A stretch of DNA of 64,000 nt from Canna indica (lineage: Eukaryota; Streptophyta; Magnoliopsida; Zingiberales; Cannaceae). This document shows positions 1 through 11,607 of this stretch, one piece after another. Location: positions 46,332,001-46,396,000 of the forward strand of contig CP136895.1 of NCBI GenBank assembly GCA_034359265.1, read 5' to 3'. The notes beneath the pieces were generated by a model. It did no database searches, was not told where the DNA came from, and worked only from the letters and a program-made list of their open reading frames with translations. The position numbers were made by a program, and so were the translations under genes. Within the stretch, counting starts at the first letter, position 1. Each line of letters starts with the position of its first letter.

Positions 1-363
1 TAGAACCGTCAGCATAACTTAGGCAGTTTTACAAATGATCATTTATGTAAATAAAAAAACGCCTAAGAAATAAGTGAAGAGAAACTCTTTAAAACTATAC
101 TGATCAGGATGAAAATAATGATTATTTAAATGCCCAGAATCAGTTAACAAAATTTTCATTAAACCAGAAGTCGATCATTCATCAAGATCGTATCCGACAG
201 CCCATTTAGAAATCCTTTTAAGACTATAAGCAGTTAAGACTATATCTTCACAGTTGAAACTGTCATCATCGCTTAAGTAGAGCTTCTACCTTGTTGAATT
301 TGAGAAAACATCAGAAGCTCCTTTTGCCAAATATAGCCAACAAACAAAAGCCGACTACTAACA
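1..363 (-). repeat. 3' LTR start of the minus SIRE-like element (partial)
   Basis: On the minus strand a purine tract (AAACGGGGAGAA, about 364-377) is followed at once by TGTTAGTAGTCGG, the expected TG start of an LTR. The rest of the LTR runs off the window edge. Its text shares phrases (cagtttcaactgtg, ggcgtt) with the partial LTR at 41608-42471 of the plus-strand relative. Confidence 0.7.
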
Positions 364-828
364 TTCTCCCCGTTTGGCTTATTTGGTAAAACCCAAACAG
401 ATTGAGTCACATCAATTTTATGCGATAGAGATATAGTAACTGTTGAAACTAATTTTAACAGTTAATAGAAGAAATCCACTAGTCATACCATATAGTCAAC
501 CAAAGTTATGAAAATTACAACCAAAAGAGCATCCAGAGTGACAAAAGTTTACAATAATTTTACAACCAGAAGATCAAGTATCAACAACCAGAATAATAAG
601 AAGTTCCACAGGACAAGTATCACAACTAGTCAAGAGAGCAGTTAAGACTGCAGAGTTGGATCTACTTGTTCTCCCCCTTTTTGGCATAATAAGCCGAAGG
701 AGTAAGCAAGACAATGTTTAGTTAGAGCTGTCAAAAGAGTTAGAGAAACTACCATAAGAGGGAGAATCAGGACCTACAGAAGCAGTAGTAAAGTATTATA
801 TAACTTTCTTCTCAATGGTGATTACCTG
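364..828 (-). other. Noncoding spacer between third ORF and 3' LTR, two purine tracts
   Basis: No ORF is supported here. On the minus strand there are two G-rich purine tracts: one at about 673-692 (CCAAAAAGGGGGAGAAC) and one abutting the LTR at 364-377. The LTR-adjacent tract is the best candidate for the plus-strand-priming polypurine tract. The other may be an internal duplicate, a feature known from SIRE-type elements. Confidence 0.55.
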
Positions 829-2443
829 CTATTGTAGTTTGGCCATAGTTTCTCTTGCAGAAAATAGTTCATCCAAGATCTCTCTTCCTATGGTTGAAGT
901 AGCAGTCGAAGTAAACCCAGATGCAGTCTTCATACCAAAGTCAGGACTGAACATATTTGTTCTTAGGGTGTTAACCCTCTTCAGAATTTTGGGATGAATC
1001 TTTAAAGAAGTGCCCAAGGGTTCCAATACCTCATCAGAGGAACATTTAAATCCCCGTTTCTCAAGAATTTCATAGATCAAGTTTGGAAAAATTAAAAACA
1101 TTCTTGATTTAGATAGAAGTCTGCTCTTGACAGATATAATCTGTTCAAAAATAAGATTGCCAAGATCGAATGAAATTCCGTTTGTGATATTGTAGAGTAA
1201 CATTATCATTTCTTTGCTGAGAAAGGTAATGTGAGAAGTAGAAATCCAGTAGTTTCGAGCAATGAGAAACAAAACTGCATAGAAAGTGTTCAGAGATGAA
1301 GATCTGATGTTATGATTGCCTGTCCAGTTAGGAACATCACCATTTGAAACCTCTTTACCAACCATTTGTAAAAAGTCATCATTCTCATTAGCATCAACAA
1401 CAGAAGAAGAAAAATTAGAAAAGTCAACAAACTGATTCATTACTTCTGGACTAAACTTGTACCAACAGCCTCTAAGAAATACTTCATGAAAATGATTACT
1501 TTTAGGATTTGATATCTTATTAGATAAATTGTAGTAGAACTCAAGAATAGGCTATTTGCAGAAAGGTCTAACCTTCTTATAAGAATGAGATAAATTCCTC
1601 TTTTTGAGAATATCAATAACAGGTTTGCACTTTAAGGAAATTTGATCTAAATCCAGAATTTTCTGAGAAATAATACCTCTAGATTGCAGTCCCTTCTAGA
1701 GAGGATAGAGATCATCAGAGAGAAGTCCCTTATATAGATTGCTGGCAGAAGATTCTTTTTCAAGCTTCATCTTAGATTTTGAATGTTTCTTCTTTGGAGA
1801 TTATGTTCTCTGTTCAGTAACATTTTTCACTGTTGATGTTTTTTGATTGTGCTTTCTTTTCATAGACCTTTGCAACGCACTTGCTCTTAGTGGCAGAGGT
1901 TCATCATCATTATCATATCCTAGATTCATAGTGAACTTCACGTGCATTTTCCTCTTTGAACTACCTTTTTGTCTTAGGTTCACGAGAACCTCTATTTGGC
2001 TTCTTGGAGGAGATAGGGTGATCAGGAATAGAAGCAGTTTTCTAAGGTACGAAAGCCTCATGAATCTCAAATTCTACCTCATCGGTAGGAACCTGATTTA
2101 AATCCATAGCTGCAAGTTCAGGATTAGAAGAATTCGAAGTGTTATCATCAGTAGGTATAGTATGAGCGGTCTAAATTGTTTCTTGCACGGTTTTAATCGC
2201 TTCAGAAGGAAATTCATGGTTCTTAGAAGCACCCATTTTAACTGCCCCATCAGCAGTTGAGACAGTCTTAGAACATTCAGGTGGATTGGCAATTCTTTCA
2301 TGTTCAGAAGAATTTTTACCGTCATTAGACTTTGAAGAAATATCAGATGGACCAGTTTTGACTAGAATAAAGTCAAAAATATTAGTGGCAGGAACATTTA
2401 TATCAATCATGGGACTAGTGTGAACTGGAGGGGAAACTGCCAA
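829..2443 (-). pseudogene. Third (env-position) ORF with PF20167-like domain, C-terminal part, broken
   Basis: The longest open piece is 829-1440 (203 codons). It contains NYWISTSHITFLSKEMIMLL and ITNGISFDLGNLIFEQI, matching what I recall of the plant domain PF20167 (fixed 'TSH..' then 'LLY.I..G..I..G..I' pattern). Just upstream, about 1441-1560 in the same frame but across a stop, come PILEFYYN and HFHEVFLRGCWYKFSP. The same block is found at 41270-41370 in the other SIRE-like copy. Upstream at 1801-2443 is low-complexity, lysine- and serine-rich sequence in shifted frames. The ORF lies downstream of RNase H, where SIRE-type elements keep an env-like ORF. I see no convincing membrane segment. 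Its function is unknown. Confidence 0.6.
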
Positions 2444-2488
2444 AAGACTTATTCAAAACATCCTTTCTAGAATCAATACTAGGAGAGA

Positions 2489-5164
2489 TGTCAGACCCCA
2501 AAACCCGGGCATGACCGGCCAGAGTACCATACGTACCCTGAAGCCTAACTCAACCAATAACTAAAAGACATAAATCCTGGACAACTCATGGGACTCAAAA
2601 TAATGCGGAAAACATGAACGGAGTGAAGTATAAAAATAAATCAACCTGAATATTAAATATTAACAAAAATTTCAAGTGCTTTGAAGAATCATTAATATGA
2701 ATATTGATTTTCATATCAAAGTGCGGAAATATTACAAAATCCAACCAACTCGACTCAAAAAAATATATAAAGGACTCCCAACTAGGGTAAACACCCCCAC
2801 GACCACGACATGTCAAGAGATGTGTTGTTCCTGCCGCCACCGGCTGTGCTACTCTGATCCAGTACCTCTTTGATCTCGCTCAGGAGCTGAAAACAACAAC
2901 AATATAAACCATAAGTCCGTTAGGACTTAGTGAGCAATTAGCCCTCAATCCACCTTGTACAATAACACCAAACAACAATGCATGATTTTTCGAAGATAAC
3001 TACACATAAGCAGCAGGTAAATGATTTATAGACTAGTATATTAACATGTGCAGAAATAATTATGCATACTCACCAACCATAAGGAATATAACATTCATCA
3101 AGTGTAACCATCGGAAAATGTAAATGATAACCGAAATGCACACATCCAATATCTTAACGAAATATAAACATCCTATAATTAATCAATCATCCAATCAAGT
3201 CACCCGGGTCAGTCGTCAGTGTGGCGGTGTTGAAGCTTCCCAGTCCAGGGACCCATCAGTCCAATATCCAGGGATCCGTCGGTCCAATAATTCAGGGACC
3301 CGTCGGTCCTACGAGTCGGGCACTGATCACCTATGTCTCAGTTTACTTCCTGCTCACACCACTCGGGTTGGTTGTCAGAATGGCGATTGACGAGGTTCCC
3401 GGTCTACAACCACAAGCACATCAAATCATCCATATAGTAAGCAGTAATTAACTCGATAGTGAACATAGCATTTCAAGAAGACAAAGTGCATATGCTAGGG
3501 CGCAGAGGCCCCTAAGGTCCACATGATACACATATACCGCCCCCATAGTCGTACATTGGCCCGTGCCACAACACATGACATCATAAGCCACTCAATTATA
3601 AAGAAATTAGATATATCGTATAACAACAAAATAAACAGTAGTAACTACTGAAAATGAATGTCATGGGCATTCCATGATATCACTCGCTTGTCACTCCAAT
3701 CCCCTCTTCACAAGGTCGGCCGTGTGGCCTTAGAAACTTCCTCAAGAACTCGACCCCTACTAAGTTTTCTTCGCCTATAGTTTGGTGTCCCTAGGATGTC
3801 AAGTTAAGGAAACATAATCTAGGTGTATCTAGGTTCATAAGTTCTCAATTTCACGCCCCTACATCTTGTGCACCCCGTTGAGTGCAAATGAACCATAGGG
3901 GTAGCAGGGACGTCTAAAAATTTCATATTCCTTATAGGGACAGCTTGTTTACACCTTAATTAAGTAAATTTCTAATAGGGCAGCGTGTGTAGAGTTAGGA
4001 AAGCTAATCCTTCCATGAACAGTAGGTTAGTACGCCAAAGGTAGATTGTTTCACCTAGAGGAACATGTCCTAAATTTGTATGCCTAAGTTAGATTGTTGT
4101 ACCTAGAGGTACATGTCCTTAACGTTAACAGTGAGCACCCACATCCCTAATCTCCCCATAAATCCCAGCTCATCCTAGAACAAGACTTACCAAGAGCTCA
4201 AGAACACACGCAAGAGGCCGACGGCAGCCCAACTCACCATATTTGGGCGGCAATTTAAATCCAAGAAAAAGGCAAGTTTCATATCAATATAATCTATGAA
4301 GACTTCATACAAGCACGAAGAATTAATTTAAGAAGGAATTCTGTCAACAATTCATGGGGAAAATGAATTAATTCATGAAGAAAATTTCTTGCACAGGAGG
4401 CCGGCAGCAGCCCCAACTCACCGTGCATGAGCAGTGAATTAAATCCAAGAAAAGAGCAGATTTCATACAAGAATTAACCATGATGATGAAAAAAAGAGAT
4501 GAATTAATCCAATACGAAAATCTATCAAAAAAACATGAGGAAGATCCTCAAAAAAGGAGGGCGGCACATGCCTCACAAATCCGAAAAAAAATTGCAGCCG
4601 CACCTTCAAAGAAACCATGAAATCAATCCGAAAATATAACGACATTGAGGAAAAGATAACTCGAATCACAACCCAACCGATCCACATAAAACACGACAGG
4701 AAATTTCCGAGAGGGGGAGGCGACCGTTTGGGGTTAAGGAACAAGGAATAGAGGTCTAATTACTCACCATTTTGCAGGGAAAGGAAAGAGAAAGATGCTA
4801 TTGAAGTCCCCCAATGCTCGTCTTCGATGAACTTGACGACTTCGGCCGTCGTCCGCCCTCTCCATCTTGCGTTGCCGTTGCCCCTGCGCCTCTCCAGTTC
4901 TATGCGGAGCCCCATTCGCACAGCCCAGTTTTAAATAAGTTGGGGTTTATTTAAACCCCAAATTACCCTTTTGCCCTTCCCATATAACCCGGATTACTAG
5001 ACTCGTTAAAAATCCATGTTAAGTTCGATTCGAGTTCCGATCAAAGCGTTGGACTCGAGTCGAGGTCTGAATTAGACCCGAAAACTCCGCTAACTCGCTT
5101 AACTTAAGTCCATGCTTTCCTGCTATAAAACCAAAATGAATATAATCAAATTTTGGTTATCATA
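2489..5164 (-). repeat. Solo gypsy-type LTR, about 2.7 kb, with TSD AGAGA
   Basis: The left edge is TGTCAGACCCC (minus-strand end GGGGTCTGACA) and the right edge lies around 5162-5164. AGAGA occurs immediately outside both ends (2484-2488 and 5165-5169). Removing the insert restores continuous text of the host third ORF. There is no primer-binding site, polypurine tract or coding region, so it is a solo LTR left by LTR-LTR recombination. The terminal sequence type (ccggccagagtacc next to the end) matches the end of the gypsy LTR at 31484-31526. A GC-rich stretch at 4795-4915, a TATA-like AT stretch near 4930 and a GTGAGT motif at 4762-4767 (minus) are inside. The right end starts TATG rather than TG if the TSD is exactly 5 bp. 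Confidence 0.75.
3241..3322. repeat. Short tandem repeat, three units of about 23-24 bp, inside the solo LTR
   Basis: Three imperfect copies of the pattern CAGGGACCCGTCGGTCCAAT follow each other. Each contains GGACC/GGTCC inverted halves, so each could form a small hairpin. Not found at this spot in the truncated second copy, because the block at 54378 starts further right. Confidence 0.55.
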
Positions 5165-5571
5165 AGAGACAAAATCAAAACTTGTACTGGTATCTTTTAA
5201 AAACTCTCATTTTCCCAAGACAAACTCCCCCTCAATTTGAGAAACCCTAGAGGACGCATGAAAAGTTTTGGGGTCCATACCTCGACTACTTCTCCATAAT
5301 CGCTGCTTAGCCGGTCGATCTCATCACAGTTTTCTTTCTCAATTTTTGTCCTTGACTTGTTGAAGGAGGAGGACGCATTTTCTCGGTGCAGGGTCCAACA
5401 AATGGTTGTGATTTTTTGAAGGATTTAGATATTGCATTTTCTTGGCTGTGGAAACATACATCTTCCTCACGCAATCTTTCTTTCCTTTGCATCCTGACAT
5501 CTTTAAAAAGAAGAGAGATCCTCAAGCAGATGAACAAACGAAGAAGTGGAGGAGAGATTGTCGCCGATTGA
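5165..5571 (-). pseudogene. Third ORF of SIRE-like element, N-terminal part
   Basis: Minus-strand reading from 5571 to about 5307 is open (from the first Met, 76 codons). It carries a basic, serine-rich stretch ending TSQGQKLRKK, and the reading then decays toward the LTR insertion at 5165. TSQGQKLRKK recurs at 54270-54300 in the plus SIRE-like copy and at about 55901-55930 in the duplicated block, which confirms it as a real protein segment. It starts roughly 220 bp downstream of the RNase H stop, so the ORF is separate from pol. The downstream half continues at 2488 after removal of the solo LTR. Confidence 0.6.
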
Positions 5572-5792
5572 CATTAACAGATCAGAATAGTAACGCCCAA
5601 AGCTTTTAGGACGAAATAAAATTCCACTAATAAGATGGCACACGTGTTGCCTTCAGGGTGAAAAGTAACTTCCATCAATAAATATTAGCCTTTAAAATAA
5701 TAAGTGGTGAAAAGAAGAAATAAAAACCGAAAAATCTTTCAATATTCATCACAATAAAGACTTAATTTTATTTTAACCTAAAATAAAATGTG

Positions 5793-6424
5793 TCATATGA
5801 CACATAATCCAAGAGCATACCTCAATTGCTCAAACCTTTCACCACTTAGTGCCATTGTAAAAATGTCTTCCACTTGTTTCTCGGTGGCAATATACTCCAG
5901 TTGAAACTGCTTCATTTCATCCAAATATCTGATATAATGAAACCTTATATAAATTTATTTGGTACGTGAATGCATAACAGGGTTTTTTAAAATATTGATA
6001 GCACTGGTGTTATCACAATAAAGTACCATTTCTTTTTGATTGAGACCATAATCAAGTAACATACTCTTCATCCAAATTAACTGCGTACTACAATTGCCTG
6101 CTGCCAAATATTCTGCCTCTACTGTAGAAAGAGAAATAGAATTTTGTTTCTCGCTTACCTAGTCCACAAGATTTGATCCAACATAAAAACAACTGCATGA
6201 TGTACTCTTTCTATCATCAATATTACCAGCCCAATCTACATCTGAAAATCCAGCTAGACTAGGATTACAATCAACAGAATACCAAAAACCAAAATCTAAA
6301 GTACCTTTCAAATATTTGGGAACTCTCTTAACAGCTTTGAATTTGCTTGATATTTGGCACATAATCCCACACTAAAGCATAAATCAGGTCTGCTTCTATA
6401 GGGGTTGGGATCAACACTCTTACA
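5793..6424 (-). pseudogene. Copia RNase H, C-terminal portion (SIRE-like, minus)
   Basis: The minus strand encodes SKFKAVKRVPKYLKGTLDFG, then GFSDVDWAGNIDDRKSTS, and after a broken stretch the terminal LSGERFEQLTSALGLCVI-type end with its stop at 5793-5795 (clearer at 56357 in the duplicate). DVDWAG with DRKSTSG is the Ty1/copia RNase H signature. The upstream part continues at 13720, on the other side of the copia A insertion: the broken phrase (…VEG / KSVDPNPYRSRPDLCFSVGLCA) joins there. Internal stops make it nonfunctional. Confidence 0.8.
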
Positions 6425-8090
6425 TGTTGGTAATCATTAGCACACCGGGGTAGTGGAAAACAAAAATTTTGTGTGTCATTGATCACCAAAACAATAGTAG
6501 AGAAAAAACAAGGAGAATGTTAGATCTGTTACCCAAAGGAATGAACGAAGGACTTTCTCGTCATCGGGTTGTCGTAAACCACAGTGATCCAAATCGGATC
6601 ACCTCCAAAGTATCCACACTAGGATGGATCCAAGAACGCTTCAAGTGTAGCAGCAATAGCCAAAATTCCCTATATGCTAGCAAGGGAATTCGACATAATG
6701 AGAAAAGAAAAAAGTGGAGTGGAAGAGGCACAATGAGAGAAGAGAGATAAAATTAGTTTTTGCTCCTCCTTTTTTGTTGTGTTCGGTTGCACCCTAGGAG
6801 TGCAAATAAATACTGCTAGGGTTAGGGTTTCAAACCAATAAGTGGGCTCAAGATGGATCCCAAATCCATCTCATGGGCCCACGGGTTTAAAACAAGATGG
6901 ATCAAATCTATCTAATGGGGTTGAGTCCAATAAGTGGACTCAACTAGATGGACCAAATCCATCTCATGTGCCTCGCAATCCATCTTCTCTCTTCTTTCAC
7001 ATGAACCTAATGACATCTCATGCCATATATGTCATTGTTATTTTACCTTTGTATCCTTCCTATATGTGTGTGACCTTATGGGCTTCTCATGCCAAATATG
7101 TTCGCAGTATATAGTCAATTACATGATTTAAACTCTTTAAATTATTATTCATTCTCAATGAATAAATTCACTTATACAAGTCAAGAGAGGCTTCTATCCA
7201 AGCATCATGACTACCCAAATGTCAGAAGGTCGGTGGTTTGACCATTTCACATTCCATATGCAGTTACCGTGCAATCAACTCCTTTCACCACTCTTTATCT
7301 CATCCAGGTTAATCAAGTCCTCAATGAGTAGATTCTTGTATCTTAAATCTTTATTCCAAAAGTGTCCTTTATGAATCACATTCATAAATGCATACTACTC
7401 TGGCCAGAGACTCCTGGATAAAGAGATTGTACAAGAAGAGTGAGATAAACTCCCCACATTAATATGGGGTGGTGAGTCCTATGTTGATTAGTCAACTATC
7501 TTCAAGTGATTAATGCTATACCCAATCTTCAAGCTATGAACACCCAAAGGAGAACCATAAGTAATGAAGTCAAACTATAACACTAGGCACTTAAGATACT
7601 TTGGTGATCACAAGTCAAAGGATACTTGCACCACTTATATGATGAGATGCTTTCACAAACACAGATTGAATATTCTTATGAAGATCTCATGATTAGGTCT
7701 CCAATGAACTTGTTTCTCAAACAAGCATCCACATATTAACTCGGAGCATCGCAATGCTCACAACTTGTGAGAACTATTGCTTGAACAAGTCAAGAAGTAT
7801 AACATGTGCTAGTCTATTTGTATTAACAATGTCCTATCTTGTTAATACTATGACTAGGGATAATTTAGGTATAAACACATTTACATGCAATAAGAATCTC
7901 ACATCATGGACTCTTCATGATTTCCTTTGCATTGTGTCATATACCAAGGACTTTATTACATAGTTTAAGTCTTTATGCATGCAAATAAATTAATATGAGC
8001 ACTAATTAATAAAGAAAGCCTTTCATGAATAAGTAAAATGTTCATGAAGAGTTCCCAATTATATGAGGGATCTAGGGCATATCACTAACA
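6425..8090 (-). repeat. 3' LTR of copia A copy 1 (1666 bp)
   Basis: TG...CA ends, and near-identical to 56988-58664 apart from small indels. About 570 bp longer than its partner LTR at 12630-13719. That partner lacks the stretch equivalent to roughly 7195-7830, so the partner has an internal deletion. No coding capacity; the many short open stretches here are incidental. Confidence 0.85.
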
Positions 8091-8256
8091 AACGCCCACT
8101 TTCACTAGAGCCAATCGCCCTTATACTTTATATCCATATTGATTACATGAAAGTCAAACTTGCATTGGGTAAGTGCTTTAGTGAGAGGATCAGCTACATT
8201 GTGATCGGTGTGGACCCATTCAATCTTTACATCATTTCTACCTATGATCTCTCTAA

Positions 8257-8778
8257 TCAGATGGTAGCATCTGAGAACATGCTTGGTTCATTTGCTTGTG
8301 CAATGGCTCCATTATTATTACAATACAGATGTATTGGATCAATAATGATGGGAACCACTCCTAGTTCAGTAATGAACTTCCTGAGCCAAACTGCTTCCTT
8401 AGTTGCCTCAGAAGTTGCTATGTACTCAGCCTCCGTCGTAGAGTCCGCAGTTGTATCTTGTTTGGAACTCTTCCAACTAACTGCACCTCTTCCAAATATG
8501 AACACAAATTCTAACTTTGACTTATAATCATCTTTGTCATATTGAAAGCTAGCATCAATATACCCTCTAACCTGCAATTCACCTTCTCCATATACCAAGA
8601 ACATATCCTTAGTCTTTCTCAAGTACTTAAGGATGTTCTTTACAGACACCCAATGTTCCTCTCCATGTTTGGATTGGAATCTGATCGTGACACTCAGAGC
8701 GAATGATATATCGGGTCGTGTACATAACATAGCATGCATGATAGATCCTATAGTTGATGCATAAGGGATCTTACTCAT
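8257..8778 (-). pseudogene. Copia A RNase H (copy 1)
   Basis: 173 open codons begin SKIPYASTIGSIMHAMLCTR (end of RT connection) and run through GYIDASFQ, ADSTTEAEYIATSEATKEAVW and LYCNNNGAIAQANEPSMFSD. The RNase H catalytic Asp in the TDAS motif is present as IDAS. The usual C-terminal segment (HIERRYH..I.REIV) is missing, and only about 170 bp separate the open frame from the LTR. Confidence 0.85.
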
Positions 8779-8787
8779 GTAATCTCT

Positions 8788-9660
8788 TTATATTTGTGTT
8801 TTAGGACACAGAGACTTAGAAAGGGGTTTTCCATGTATCATAGGAATGTACCCTTTCTTGGAGAGATCCATGCTAAACCTCTTTAGCATCTTATCAATGT
8901 ATGTAGATTGTGAAAGACCTAACAACCTATTGGATCTATCTCTATAGATCCTAATCCCCAAAATATAGGTTGCTTCTCCAAGGTCTTTCATGGAGAATTG
9001 CTTAGAAAGCCAAATTTTGACTGATTGAAGAATCAAGGTATCATTTCCTATAAGTAGTATGTCATCAACATATAGTACTAGGAAAATGATCGCACTCCCA
9101 CTGACTTTCTTGTACACGCAAGGTTCATCCACATTTTGTGAGAAACCAAACTCTTTGATAATCTCATCAAATCGGATATTCCAGCTCCTAAACGCTTATT
9201 TCAATTCATAAATCAATTTCTGAAGCGTGCATACTTTGTTGCCACTTTCAGATGTGAATCCTTTAGGTTGTGTCATGTACACTTCCTCTATTAAATTTCC
9301 ATTAAGGAAAGCAGTTTTCACATCCATTTGCCAAATCACATAATCATAATGAGCGGGAATGGCAAGCAATATCCTTATGGATGTAAGCATGGCCTCTAGA
9401 GAAAAGGTTTCATCAAAGTCAATTCCGTGTCTTTGACGATAGCCTTTTGCAACAAGGCGTGCCTTATAGGTAATCACATTACCTTCCATGTCGGTCATCT
9501 TCTTGAAGATCCATTTACAGTCTATGGGTTTTATCCCTTCAGGTGCCTCAACCAATGTCCAAACTTGGTATCATATATGGAATCCATTTTGGATTTCATG
9601 GCCTTAAGCCATAATTCAGATTCTGAACTTTTCAAAACTTCCTCATAGCTTGTAAACTCA
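8788..9660 (-). pseudogene. Copia A reverse transcriptase (copy 1), two open pieces
   Basis: The N-terminal piece 9196-9555 carries CKWIFKKMTD, YKARLVAKGYRQ and WQMDVKTAFLNGNLIEEVYM, the first catalytic Asp region. The C-terminal piece 8788-9132 carries YVDDILLIGND (active-site DD) and MKDLGEATYILGI. About 60 bp between them contain a stop and frame break. Upstream, around 9556-9690, is the RT approach region (SELWLKAMKSEMDSIYDNQV in the second copy). All catalytic motifs are visible but the ORF is not continuous. Confidence 0.85.
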
Positions 9661-9694
9661 TTATCTTGTACTAGTAGCACATCCTTGTTCTCAT

Positions 9695-10823
9695 CTATGA
9701 GAAATCCATATCTCTTTGGTACTGTGCGTACTCTAGTAGATTGCCTAGGTTCTTGTGTAACTTTAGGTAATCTACTATGTCATCATCATGAGTAATAGGT
9801 GTGGGATCTGTCAGTTGATCCACCTCTGTTTGTGTATCTCGAACTTCACCAAGTTCAAGTCTACTCCCACTATCTTCTTTTAGAAGAAAGTCTTTCTCTA
9901 AGAAGACAACGTGCTTTGAAACAAACACCTTTTGTTCCAAAGGATGGTCGAAATAGTATCCCAAAGACTCTGTTGGATACCCCACAAATAGGCATTTATC
10001 AGATTTAGCTTCAAGCTTGTCTGACATCATCCTTTTTACGTAAGCAGTATAGCCCCATACTTTCATATGTGAAAGTATAGGTTTCTTGTTATACCACAAC
10101 ACATATGGTGTCACATCAACCGATTTGGATGGAACTTTGTTTAGTGCATAAACAACAATTTCCAATGCATAACCATTATCTACTAGACTCTACTAGACTC
10201 ATCATTGATCGAATCATGTCCAACAATATTTGATTTCTCCTTTCAGGCACACCATTATCTTGTGGCATATATGGAGGAGTCCATTGAGAAATAATCTCAT
10301 TATCTCTTAGACAGCTTTGGAATTCTTGGCTTAAGTATTCTCCACCTCGATCAGATCTAAGTGTTTTAATACTTTTGCCAAGTTGTATCTCTACTTTATT
10401 TCTGAATTCTTTGAACTTTTCAAAAGTTTCAGAATTAAACTTCATTAGATATATGTACCCAAATCTCGAGTATTCATCAATGAAAGTTATGAAATAGAGA
10501 AAACCACCTCTTGCGTGTGTTGACATGGGACCACAAACATCTAAATGTATGAGCTCCAATATATCACCGGCACATGTACCCTTTCCACTAAAGGGCACTT
10601 TTGTCATCTTATTAGATAAACAAGATTCACATGTTTCATATGATTCATAATCAAATGAACCTAAGTCACCAGACTTGTGTAAGTTAGTCATGCGAGTTTC
10701 GTTTATATGGCCAAGGCGACAATGCCACAAGTAAGATGGCTTTAAGCTATCTTTCTTAGCTCTCTTGGTATTTATGTTGTGAATTTCCTTATCAATATAA
10801 AACATATATATTGATTTCCACAA
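9695..10823 (-). pseudogene. Copia A integrase (copy 1)
   Basis: Residues encoded at 10176-10823 include the zinc-binding LWHCRLGHINETRM...CESCLSNKMTK, then LIHLDVCGPMSTHARGG, TLRSDRGGEYLSQEF and QDNGVPERRNQ, which supply the D, D and E of the catalytic core. A second open piece, 9695-10165, holds the C-terminal part (ALNKVPSKSVDVTPY, LFVGYPTESLGYYF, VFVSKHVVFLEKDF). The two pieces are separated by a short frame break with a duplicated CTACTAGACT (about 10178-10197). Confidence 0.88.
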
Positions 10824-11607
10824 CCTGCCTTTTCCTCATCAACCTTGAGTATGCTCAATAAATTAATGAACAAGTTAAGACAAACCTATTAATATAATCT
10901 TGAACATATTCGATGTAGAGTGGGCTTGAGTATGCTCAACAACCCAACATCTATAAAGAACTCTGGTTCGTTGATTACATTAACAGAAGGCGTTCTTGTC
11001 TTAATATTTTAAATGAGGGATTTGTTTCTATTAGTTTCATCAAACATGATATGTAATCTAATCCTATGTAATCTAATTACATGATTCTAAAAAGAAACTC
11101 TTTCCATAAAGGAAACGATTCAATTTCATTGAAAACTCAATGCAATTTTCAGATTTGCTAATTAATGTAATTTGTTGCCTTTATTGATCCAATCAATAAT
11201 TAACATTGCAATTATGATTACTTAATCATATTAAATAAAATTGCACAACTTCTAGATTTATAAATCCTAATCTAATTAAGATAAACATGATAAAAATGAC
11301 AAGGTTAAACTTTTGAAATCCATTTCCAAGTTTGACTAGGAATCATATTCCTACTTGGATTGTTCCAAAAACAATTAGAACGACTTTGGCATTAGTTCCA
11401 GCAATTATGCACATAAAGTTTTAGTGTCAAATGATAAATTTTATCCATTCAAATTAACTCCTTGGGCCAACCAAGTCATCGTTAACTTGATAGACAAATT
11501 ATTACTACCAGAAAATGGATCTGTCCATCTCCATGATTACGGGAACTAATTTATGAGCCAAATTATTAAGGAATTCATTTTTAACACTTGAAACCTTTTA
11601 TTAGGCT
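10824..11607 (-). other. AT-rich noncoding interior of copia A copy 1 (gag/PR absent)
   Basis: The second copy of family A continues from IN into a clear protease region (61040-61546). Here the similarity stops at about 10811 and AT-rich sequence without ORFs follows. It contains two copies of the palindrome TTGAGTATGCTCAA (10845-10858 and 10926-10939). Either gag and protease were deleted and replaced, or this is a different, coding-poor variant of the family. Confidence 0.5.

Noticed and set aside
3124..3451. Two overlapping plus-strand ORFs
   Set aside because: They arise from the short tandem repeat in the minus-oriented solo LTR and are truncated away in the second copy.
6425..6429. A target-site duplication for copia A (TTACA / TTCCC)
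   Set aside because: Only two of five bases agree; insertion is shown by the interrupted RNase H frame instead, so I do not claim a TSD.
8063..8527. 154-codon plus-strand ORF (and its twin at 58637-59101)
   Set aside because: It is antisense to the copia A RNase H frame, whose motifs (ADSTTEAEYIA, LYCNNNGAIAQ) are clear on the minus strand. Its repetition only reflects the duplication.
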